Assembly (NCBI GenBank): GCA_049600855.1 | Contig: JBMYQA010000003.1 | Coordinates: forward strand, 1 to 58,175 | DNA length: 58,175 nt | Direction of reading: 5' to 3' | From: JBMYQA01 sp049600855 | Lineage (GTDB): Bacteria; Bacteroidota; Bacteroidia; Cytophagales; Flammeovirgaceae | Shown here: positions 16,853 through 23,438 of the stretch, in pieces | Layout of the letters: every line of letters starts with the position of its first letter | Numbering within the stretch: the first letter of the stretch is position 1 | Notes under the pieces: model-generated | Databases searched by the model: none | Seen by the model: only the letters and a program-made list of their open reading frames with translations | Told to the model about the DNA's origin: nothing | Position numbers and translations under genes: made by a program

Positions 16853-17110
16853 ATGAAGGAGGCTCTACCGACCAAAGTTTCGCCCCCTTCAAAAAGAAAA
16901 TTGAGTATGCAAGATAAAAAGAAAGGAAGGGACTTGAAAGTCCAAAACTTCCTAAAGGCCAAACCCGGCCAAATCTCTGAAAGTATTCCCCAAATACTTT
17001 TAAAGGGCAAGTGGCTTGCCCAAGCTGGTTTCCTCCCAGGAGATCAAATCGAAGTCCAAGTGCAACACGGGCAAATGCTCATTAAACAAAAGGAGGTGAG
17101 CAATGACTAG
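16853..17110 (+). CDS. SymE-like toxin-family protein
   Basis: An 85-residue protein (an in-frame ATG at 16907 would give 67). The C-terminal half, LKGKWLAQAGFLPGDQIEVQ followed by HGQMLIKQK, matches the SymE-type AbrB-like fold motif (roughly LxGxWLxxAGFxxGxxxxVxxxxGxLxIxx). E. coli SymE is an SOS-induced type I toxin that condenses nucleic acid. Many Bacteroidota relatives sit on mobile elements with unknown roles. The basic N-terminus fits nucleic-acid binding. Its stop overlaps the ArdC-N gene by eight bases. No antisense RNA could be identified by eye. Confidence 0.65.
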   Translation: MKEALPTKVSPPSKRKLSMQDKKKGRDLKVQNFLKAKPGQISESIPQILLKGKWLAQAGFLPGDQIEVQVQHGQMLIKQKEVSND

Positions 17111-17417
17111 TCAGCAGCAAGAATATCAAAACCGTAGGGAAGCGTTAAAGGCACTCAGTAATGCCCTCAAGCCCCTTGTGAAAACGGGAGTTCATGCAAC
17201 CGTTAATGAGGCGATTATTGAACATTACAAACAAGAAGGCGGGCACACCACCTTTAACACGCTCAAGCAATGGAATGAAGCGGGAAGGCGGATTAAGAAG
17301 GGAAGCAAAGCTTTTGTAGTGTGGGGCAGCCCTAAAAAAACGAAACGGGATGAGGAAGATGACGAGTATAGTTTCTTCCCCTTGTGTTACCTCTTTTCAG
17401 ATCAACAGTTGAAATAA
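17103..17417 (+). CDS. Short ArdC N-terminal-domain protein
   Basis: A 104-residue protein with the ArdC N-terminal pattern: WNEAGRRIKKGSKAFVVWG around residues 58-77, then FFPLCYLFSDQQ near the end. ArdC proteins bind single-stranded DNA and protect incoming plasmid DNA from restriction. They are usually about 300 residues with a C-terminal metallopeptidase domain that is absent here. The gene stops cleanly after the first domain and is coupled to the SymE-like gene, so this may be a stable one-domain form rather than decay. It is followed by a large inverted repeat. Confidence 0.65.
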   Translation: MTSQQQEYQNRREALKALSNALKPLVKTGVHATVNEAIIEHYKQEGGHTTFNTLKQWNEAGRRIKKGSKAFVVWGSPKKTKRDEEDDEYSFFPLCYLFSDQQLK

Positions 17418-17496
17418 ACGGTAAATAACTTAATGATTTTTATTTTGGCTACGTCCTAAATCGGCAGGTTTGGGGGGTAGCTGTCTGCGTTCCGCA

Positions 17497-17546
17497 CTTC
17501 TTTTCTTTCTTTTTGGAAGGGCCACCCAAAGAAGAAAGAAAAGAAG
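17497..17546. repeat. Long near-perfect inverted repeat (hairpin)
   Basis: The left arm at 17497-17516 (CTTCTTTTCTTTCTT core) pairs with 17526-17546 with a single-base slip, leaving a nine-base loop. One side is almost pure pyrimidine and the other pure purine. An A-rich run follows. It ends the SymE/ArdC-N module and could serve as a transcript-end hairpin in both directions or as an element border. Confidence 0.6.
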
Positions 17547-17589
17547 CAAAAAAAAGAAAAAGGTGGTAAGCTGACGCTTTTTGGGAATG

Positions 17590-17991
17590 TTATCCACATA
17601 ATTGCTGACATAACTTCAATAATTGTTGCCCTTTAGCTGATTCGCCTCCAAAATACATATATTGCTCTTCAACTGCCTCCCCTGCAGAAAATATATTATT
17701 ATACTCCCAGCAAATAGTAGCAGTAAAGTCATGTTTACCATTAGTGCGAACTCGAATAGCATACCCAGGCATATGGCACCTTGCAAAATCCTCATCTTCT
17801 AACTCGTTCCAAATTGATAAAAATGTCTCTAATTCACTTAACGTACATTCATGAACAGCTTCAATACCATTTTCATCAGGATCATTAAAGTTTTCAGTAT
17901 TAACTTCATATGCTGATGGTTCCCCTTTGAGTTTAATTAATTCAAATGTATCAAACGCTACATCTTTTCGTCCTTTAATTCTTATAGCTAT
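17590..17991 (-). pseudogene. ORF without start codon, in frame after the TPR lipoprotein stop
   Basis: The minus-strand frame is open for 133 codons from 17991 to the stop at 17590-17592, but the first ATG is at 17772, too late for the apparent protein. Upstream codons read like genuine protein (KGRKDVAFDTFELIKLKGE, LSIWNELEDEDFARCH), continuing into MPGYAIRVRTNG and CWEYNN, a style seen in small Bacteroidota hypothetical proteins. The nearest upstream ATG is out of frame and followed at once by TAG. It directly follows the TAA of the TPR lipoprotein in the same frame. It may be a gene that lost its start, use a rare start, or be reached by readthrough. Confidence 0.5.
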
Positions 17992-18732
17992 TTATAAGTT
18001 AAATTGACGGCTATTCTCAATATCTATTAACATTTTTTTGGCTATAGTACTTGATCCAGAGTCAAGACCTATTTCCATACTTTTTTTAATATCTCTTTCT
18101 GCTTGTTCTAAATCTGCCCCTTGTTTAAAGTATAACATTCCCCTCATGAAATAGGCTTCAGGATCATTATGATTATATTTCAAAGCTAGTTTAATATCAG
18201 CCATAGCATTATCATATTCTTTTAACTGAATCCAACAACCTGCCCTTTCCGATAAAACTGATAAATGCATAATAACGTTTGAATCTAATGCTATTGCTTG
18301 TGAAAAGTCCTCAATACCTCCTAATAAATCTCCTGTAGTTCTACGTTTTTGTCCTCTATGATACCATGCAGAGATATCTTTATCATCAAATTCTATCGCT
18401 TTAGTTAAATTTGCAATTGCCTCTTTATCATTATCCCTTAAGAGCAATCCTTTTGAAAAGTAACATCCTCCACAGTTTGGGTTTGTTTTAATCAAGCTAT
18501 CGAGAATATCCATCGCTTTAGAATAACCGTTGGGTAAAAGTGTTAGATAAGATGCCTTATATGTATGAGCTGTAATATAGTCAGGATTCTCTTGTATAAT
18601 TTTATCTAATACAGCAAGAGCCTCTTGATATTTCCCTGCTTCTCCTAATCTTTCCGCTTCAGCAAGTTTGTCCTCTTTTGAAGGACTACAGGAAAATAAT
18701 AGAATAATTATTATGATTATGAAGTTTTTCAT
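17992..18732 (-). CDS. TPR-repeat lipoprotein (cargo)
   Basis: A 246-residue lipoprotein: Ile-rich signal and lipobox (IIIILLFSCSP, Cys at about residue 15), then six or so tetratricopeptide repeats (for example YQEALAVLDKIIQENPDYI, EAIANLTKAIEFDDKDI, YDNAMADIKLALKYNHNDP). TPR lipoproteins act as protein-protein scaffolds at the envelope. It lies on the strand opposite to the phage late genes, is AT-rich like the 9.3 kb TPR cargo, and ends the cargo block just before the portal operon. Partner and function are unknown. Confidence 0.75.
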   Translation of the reverse strand: MKNFIIIIIILLFSCSPSKEDKLAEAERLGEAGKYQEALAVLDKIIQENPDYITAHTYKASYLTLLPNGYSKAMDILDSLIKTNPNCGGCYFSKGLLLRDNDKEAIANLTKAIEFDDKDISAWYHRGQKRRTTGDLLGGIEDFSQAIALDSNVIMHLSVLSERAGCWIQLKEYDNAMADIKLALKYNHNDPEAYFMRGMLYFKQGADLEQAERDIKKSMEIGLDSGSSTIAKKMLIDIENSRQFNL

Positions 18733-18786
18733 TTACCACACTTACATGATGAACCCTTGAATATACAATACTTTTCAAAAAAAGCT

Positions 18787-18796
18787 GTCCTACCAC
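18787..18796 (+). promoter_or_regulatory. Late-leader motif GTCCTACCAC, copy 4 (portal operon)
   Basis: A TACTTTTC box at 18769-18776 ends 10 bases upstream, and the next ATG is 39 bases from the motif start. It sits between the leftward TPR lipoprotein and the rightward portal operon, so this is the only place for the operon's promoter. Confidence 0.55.
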
Positions 18797-18825
18797 ACCG
18801 ATATCTATACACCTAACTTCACACC

Positions 18826-19113
18826 ATGAAGCTAGGCGCAGTACTCAATACCATTCGATCTGGTGAAAGCCAATTTACCCTCACTTGGGTAACGTGTGAC
18901 CAATCACGGAAGACGGGTGGGCAGATCCGAACCATGGACGGGCTGAAGGCAAGGAAAAGTGAGCAAAGTACGCTTACAAAGAAAAAATTGGCTCAAAGCA
19001 AGCCAAAAAAGTATTCGGATACCATCAACCTCTATCATGCGGAGAGCGGCACCTTTGTGCGGGTACATAAGCGCCTCATCTTGAAGTTTAACCACGAAAA
19101 TGTGACTTATTGA
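18826..19113 (+). CDS. Small phage protein before the portal gene
   Basis: A 95-residue basic protein with Thr/Ser-rich strands (SQFTLTWVTCDQ, GTFVRVHKRLILKF) and a lysine-rich middle. No domain is recognised. Its TGA overlaps the portal ATG by one base (TGATG), so both are co-translated. Small proteins of this kind regularly precede portal genes in Bacteroidota siphophages. Function is unknown. Confidence 0.65.
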   Translation: MKLGAVLNTIRSGESQFTLTWVTCDQSRKTGGQIRTMDGLKARKSEQSTLTKKKLAQSKPKKYSDTINLYHAESGTFVRVHKRLILKFNHENVTY

Positions 19114-20429
19114 TGAGCACTGCCACACATGTGAATGACGAGGCCATTGTCTCGGTCTCCAGAGCCAGTGGGACTTTGGTGGTTTCTCCACCTGGAGCCA
19201 TGCCCTCTAAGCCCAAGCGCGATGAGCGATACAGCTATTCGGATATCATCGAGTTTTGGGGCAAGGATAATTTGGAGCCGCAGCACATCCTCAAGGATGC
19301 CAAGAGCAATGCGCTGCTGTATTCGGTGTTAGACTTTGTGGTGCGAGCAGTGTATTCTGGAGGCATCATGTATGGTTATGAGGAAGGTGAGGGCAATGAG
19401 ATGAAGTTTGTTCCGCAGCAGATTGATGAGATTGATCAATTACTGAAATGCTCTAATCACAGTCTACAGCTCATTAAAGGTTTACAAGGGCTTAAATTCT
19501 TCCGCATTGCCTTTCCTGAACTGATTGTCAGCAAGGATCGGAAGAAGATTGTGATGGTCCAGTACAATCAATCTTCCTTCTGCCGCTGGGCCAAACACAA
19601 TTCTAAGGGTTTACATCCTTATGTTTACATCAATGCCAATTGGGATATTACCAGACGCGATATTCAAGATGGTTTGACCTTGACAGTGCCTGTGCTTGAT
19701 ACCTTTTACGATCCCATCCAGAACTTAAAAGCAGCGAAAGGCTTCAAGTACATCTACCCCGAAGTGCATTTCCCCACACCAGGGAATTCCTATTACCCTG
19801 AACCTGCTTGGAATCCCATTCGAACCAGTGGTTGGCTGACTTATGCCAATCAGATTCCCAAGCTCAAGGAGGCTTACATGAAAAATGCCACGCACCTTAA
19901 ATACATCATCCACATTCCCAACAGTTGGTGGAAGTGGAAGTATCCACAGTGGGATAATTACAAAAAGGAGGAACGCAAAAGCATTGTGCAGAAGGAGCAC
20001 TCCCGCTTTGATAAATTCTTGAGAGGGATCGAAAATGCAGGAAAATCCTTGCTGATGACTTTCAAAGATGATCCGAACATGATTAAGCACGGCTATACCA
20101 AATGGGAGATCAAATTGCTCGAAAAGGATGTGATTGATGGGATTTTGAAGGATGATGTGCTCGAAACCACACAGATGATCTATTCAGCAACGGGCGTACA
20201 TGGCACCTTGATGGGCAGCACGCCAGGCGGCAGCGAGTCGGGATCAGGTTCCAATCAGAAGCAGGCTTACAATATTTTCATGGCTCTTTCCCAACTCGAA
20301 CAAGATTTGGTAGTCAAGCCATTCGAATTTGCCGCTGAGTATAATGGTTATCCCGGACTTAAATTCAAATTCCGCAAGCTGCTCATTGCCGATCTCAAAG
20401 AAGTTTCACCCAGTAAACGCCAAGACTAA
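19113..20429 (+). CDS. Portal protein
   Basis: A 438-residue protein, start ATG at 19113 (TGATG overlap). The N-terminal region contains YSYSDIIEFWGKDNLEPQHI, a central part with aromatic strands (NSWWKWKYPQWDNY) and a C-terminal segment GSTPGGSESGSGSNQKQAYN followed by helices, the pattern typical of portal rings where a Gly/Ser loop precedes the long helical stem/crown. The dodecameric portal is the DNA gate docked by the terminase and the start of the tail connector. Size and gene order (terminase, then portal, then connector genes) agree, although 5.4 kb of cargo separates it from terL. Confidence 0.75.
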   Translation: MSTATHVNDEAIVSVSRASGTLVVSPPGAMPSKPKRDERYSYSDIIEFWGKDNLEPQHILKDAKSNALLYSVLDFVVRAVYSGGIMYGYEEGEGNEMKFVPQQIDEIDQLLKCSNHSLQLIKGLQGLKFFRIAFPELIVSKDRKKIVMVQYNQSSFCRWAKHNSKGLHPYVYINANWDITRRDIQDGLTLTVPVLDTFYDPIQNLKAAKGFKYIYPEVHFPTPGNSYYPEPAWNPIRTSGWLTYANQIPKLKEAYMKNATHLKYIIHIPNSWWKWKYPQWDNYKKEERKSIVQKEHSRFDKFLRGIENAGKSLLMTFKDDPNMIKHGYTKWEIKLLEKDVIDGILKDDVLETTQMIYSATGVHGTLMGSTPGGSESGSGSNQKQAYNIFMALSQLEQDLVVKPFEFAAEYNGYPGLKFKFRKLLIADLKEVSPSKRQD

Positions 20430-21397
20430 TGCTATTCAACACCATCGAAGAATTTCAACAATACATCCCCGTCAACAAATCCTTTAGACTGGATCGGTTG
20501 ACCACCTTCATCACACAAGTGGAAGAAGCGTTCATCAAACCCATTTTGGGGAAGGCTTTGTTTGATCGGCTGCAGGCAGCATATGCGCTCAGCGCTACCG
20601 ATCCATTGCATTTGGCACTACTTGCCAAGGTGCAGCTGCCCATTGCTTTTTTAGCCTGGCATCGATACGTACCTTTCGGACAAGTCCAGTTTTCCGATGC
20701 AGGATTCCGAAATGCACAGGGTGACGATTTTCGATCTGCTTCCAAGTGGCAAATCGAGAAGATCGAAGCAGGTAGCTTGAACGATGGCTACACCTTCCTA
20801 GAGCAATTGCTCCAGTTTCTCGAAGAAAATGCGCTCGACTATCCCGATTGGGATTATGCGGATAACCATCAGTTTTTAATCTCCAATGCCAAGGCTTTCA
20901 ATCAAGAGGTGTTCATCAACGAATCACGCCTGATTTTCCTCAAGATGCTGCCCCAAATGAAGCGCATTGAGCGGCACATCCGATCACAAATCTCCAAAGC
21001 CCAATTCAATGACTTGAAAGCCAAAGTAGCTGATCCTACTACCCATTGGACTGATTTGGAGGCCGAGTTGCTGGAATACATCCAAAATGCCGTGGCTCAC
21101 CTCACCTATGCGGCCAGCATCCGAAGTCTGCCCTTGGAAGTAGATGGCAAGCAACTCACCATCTTCAACAACCAATTCCTATCCGACTTTGACCCCAAGG
21201 TCCAGCCTGATGTGGACTTGCTGGCTTACTTGGAACGCCAACACCGTGAACAAGGAGAAGAAAGCCTACAAGCGGCCATCTATTTGATGCACATGAACAT
21301 TGACGACTTTCCACTTTATCGGGATAGCAATTGCTACACGCCGCCTGAGGAAGAACTGGATATTGACATCCAAGATTCTGGATTTTTCATCACTTAA
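20429..21397 (+). CDS. Head-completion/connector-type protein (DUF6712-like)
   Basis: A 322-residue protein starting with the A of the portal stop codon. It begins LFNTIEEFQQYIPVNKS and contains QVEEAFIKPILGKALFDRL and LPIAFLAWHRYVPFGQVQFS, a pattern I associate with the DUF6712 proteins found next to portals in Bacteroidota phages. It is helical and rather acidic. It probably forms an adaptor or head-closure part between the portal and tail. The family name is from memory and should be confirmed by a profile search. Confidence 0.55.
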   Translation: MLFNTIEEFQQYIPVNKSFRLDRLTTFITQVEEAFIKPILGKALFDRLQAAYALSATDPLHLALLAKVQLPIAFLAWHRYVPFGQVQFSDAGFRNAQGDDFRSASKWQIEKIEAGSLNDGYTFLEQLLQFLEENALDYPDWDYADNHQFLISNAKAFNQEVFINESRLIFLKMLPQMKRIERHIRSQISKAQFNDLKAKVADPTTHWTDLEAELLEYIQNAVAHLTYAASIRSLPLEVDGKQLTIFNNQFLSDFDPKVQPDVDLLAYLERQHREQGEESLQAAIYLMHMNIDDFPLYRDSNCYTPPEEELDIDIQDSGFFIT

Positions 21398-21405
21398 TCG
21401 TTGCC

Positions 21406-22167
21406 ATGCCCAAAACCATCTACCACAACGACCAACTCCCCATTCCAAAAGCCTGGAATGAACTATCTGCCCAACAACTTTTGGGCGTAGCCGAAATCTT
21501 GCCCTCAGCTGATAGCCGTGTAAACAAGATCAAGCGGTTGTGTGCTTTACTGCACAATGGAAAACCCAAACAGCAGCTAGTCATCGATTGGGAAGATGCC
21601 CAAGCCATTACTCAATTCTTGTTTGAGGGCATCGACTTGACGGTAAATAAGCTCCCCAAACTCGGTAATTGGTATGGACCAGCAGATCGGCTGAAGCATT
21701 CCTCTTTTGCCGAATTCATTTCTGCGGATACCACCTGCATGAAATACATCGAAACACAAGAGCCAGCGGACCTCGATAAATTGGTGGCAATCTTGTATCG
21801 GAAAAAGCGCATAAATGTGCGACCTGATGCGCCAGATTTTAATGGAGATCTGCGAGAAGCTTTTAACAGCCATACCGTGGAGCTTCGCATGAAGCAGCTC
21901 AAGCGAATGGATGTAGCCAAAAAGATGGCCGTACTCTTCTTTTTTGCAGGCTGCAAAGGTCATTTTGCCAAGTTCTTTCCCTATGTATTCAAAAAAGGTG
22001 GAGCCAGCAACAGCAACACCACTTGGATGCATGCACTCCATCAATTCACGGACAACATCACCCAGTATGAGCCTGTGTTGGACCTCAAAGCCAATATGGT
22101 ACTTTTTGACCTGAACGAATCCCAAAAGGATGCAATTGCACTCCGCCAAAAACTGGAAGCCAAATGA
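21406..22167 (+). CDS. Phage protein of the head-tail module
   Basis: A 253-residue protein beginning PKTIYHNDQLPIPKAWNELS, with helical central parts (VNKIKRLCALLH, RMKQLKRMDVAKKMAVLFFF). No catalytic motif is visible. It lies between the connector-type gene and a gene that overlaps it by four bases. Position and composition suggest a tail completion or assembly protein. Similar proteins occur in this spot in related phages, but I cannot name a family. Confidence 0.6.
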   Translation: MPKTIYHNDQLPIPKAWNELSAQQLLGVAEILPSADSRVNKIKRLCALLHNGKPKQQLVIDWEDAQAITQFLFEGIDLTVNKLPKLGNWYGPADRLKHSSFAEFISADTTCMKYIETQEPADLDKLVAILYRKKRINVRPDAPDFNGDLREAFNSHTVELRMKQLKRMDVAKKMAVLFFFAGCKGHFAKFFPYVFKKGGASNSNTTWMHALHQFTDNITQYEPVLDLKANMVLFDLNESQKDAIALRQKLEAK

Positions 22168-22664
22168 CAGAACTCGAATTTGTATCCTATTTCGAAGATG
22201 TGGCGATCATGCTGAAAGACATCTGCCACGATCCCACCAACCACATCATTCGCTTTGCGCGGATGGAGGAAGTGTTGAATAAAATTCGCAGTGAGCTGGA
22301 GTTTGTGCCGGGCATGGTGATTAAAAATGAGGCGGGAAGCATCCAAGGTTTGGGTAAGGGCAACCTGACGGAAATGCACCGTTGTTCGTTCATGATTTTG
22401 CAGCAATGTGCGAATGATGATTACACGGTGTATCAGCAAGCATTTCACGAAACCTTTGTGATTGGCCGTAAGGTGTTAGCTAAGATGACCAAGGATAAAA
22501 TCGAGTGTGTGGGCATCATGCTCAACCTTGACCTGAATTCCATCACCTGGCAAAAGATTGGGCCTGTGTACGACAATTGCTATGGCTATGAATTTCATTT
22601 CAGTCTGACCGAAAAGGCAGGCTGTGCATATACCTACAACGAAAACGACTGGAAAACACCATGA
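22164..22664 (+). CDS. Head-tail module protein
   Basis: A 166-residue protein with an alternating alpha/beta look (VSYFEDVAIMLKDICHD, GMVIKNEAGS, YGYEFHFSLTEKAG). It overlaps the gene before and the gene after by four bases each, so the three are translated as a chain. It might be a tail terminator or tube-completion protein. No motif decides this. Confidence 0.6.
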   Translation: MTELEFVSYFEDVAIMLKDICHDPTNHIIRFARMEEVLNKIRSELEFVPGMVIKNEAGSIQGLGKGNLTEMHRCSFMILQQCANDDYTVYQQAFHETFVIGRKVLAKMTKDKIECVGIMLNLDLNSITWQKIGPVYDNCYGYEFHFSLTEKAGCAYTYNENDWKTP

Positions 22665-22966
22665 AAAACATCTTTGATTCCTTTGCAGCCAAAAACTCCA
22701 TTCTCTGTGCCGTATTGCTGCAGGTACAAAACTTTGACCCATCCGTAAGCGATGTACTCGGCTATGTGGATAAACTGGGCACGATTGGCTTACTCATCTA
22801 CTTTTTGGTGCGTGATCGCAAGGAGAGCCAGAAGCGCGAACAAAAACAGGAAGAGGAAATTGACCAAATCTACCAAAAGCACGAACGTGATCTGGAGAAA
22901 CAAGCCGCTCTATACAAAGAGCACATTGATCGGATTGAGCAGTTTTATGGGAGGCAGCGGGAATAA
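22661..22966 (+). CDS. Membrane protein with coiled coil (holin candidate)
   Basis: A 101-residue protein. Residues about 20-50 contain a hydrophobic stretch ending in LGTIGLLIYFLVRDRK, followed by a highly charged coiled coil (residues 52-95). One transmembrane segment and a charged C-terminus match small phage lysis or holin-type proteins and also anchored accessory proteins. No endolysin is encoded nearby, and the missing left end of the prophage may hold it. It is the last gene of the portal block. Confidence 0.5.
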   Translation: MKNIFDSFAAKNSILCAVLLQVQNFDPSVSDVLGYVDKLGTIGLLIYFLVRDRKESQKREQKQEEEIDQIYQKHERDLEKQAALYKEHIDRIEQFYGRQRE

Positions 22967-22979
22967 GTTTCAAATTCAC

Positions 22980-22989
22980 GTCCTACCAC
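22980..22989 (+). promoter_or_regulatory. Late-leader motif GTCCTACCAC, copy 5 (tail operon)
   Basis: A TAAGTTTC box at 22964-22971 ends eight bases upstream, and the next ATG is 39 bases from the motif start, as at copy 4. Confidence 0.5.
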
Positions 22990-23018
22990 ACCCCATTCCC
23001 AACTCCTAGCTTCGCTTC

Positions 23019-23438
23019 ATGTCAGAAGAATTTCTACAAGAGGCGGAGCAAATTTTTGTGCGCTGGTTGGAACGCGCCATCCAAGTCTTGAGCGGTGAGA
23101 TTGACCGCTTGGATGTGAAGGATACCAGGGCGCTGAAAGAAAGTCTGCAGTTCCGATTATTTCGCCAGGCGGCTGAGGTGCTTGGGGGAGAGATCAGTTT
23201 CCTTCTCTATGGCCGTTTTGTGGATATGGGCGCAGGTCGTAAGCGCCAAGTAGATGCTTTCTCGGAGCGTGAAGACTTGGGCAAACGCAGAAAACTCACC
23301 GCACGAAAACCCGTCAAATGGTATTCCCCCGCCTTCTTCGGACTCATCAATGACCTGCAAGGAGCCTTGGGCTTCCAACTTATGGAGCAGGTCCTTTCAG
23401 ACATTAAACAAGGAATCAATGGCACTCAAAACGGATGA
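23019..23438 (+). CDS. Tail-module protein upstream of the tape measure
   Basis: A 139-residue protein, helical N-terminus (FLQEAEQIFVRWLERAIQVL), then GGEISFLLYGRFVDMGAGRK and a basic segment (KLTARKPVKWYSPAFFG). The GRFVDMGAGRK element resembles HK97 gp10-like tail proteins, which complete the tail. It overlaps the start of the tape measure gene by 20 bases. The gp10-like assignment is tentative. Confidence 0.55.
   Translation: MSEEFLQEAEQIFVRWLERAIQVLSGEIDRLDVKDTRALKESLQFRLFRQAAEVLGGEISFLLYGRFVDMGAGRKRQVDAFSEREDLGKRRKLTARKPVKWYSPAFFGLINDLQGALGFQLMEQVLSDIKQGINGTQNG

Noticed and set aside
23254..23419. Extended N-terminus of the tape measure
   Set aside because: The extra 55 residues come from reading the overlapping upstream gene in another frame; the ATG at 23419 fits better.
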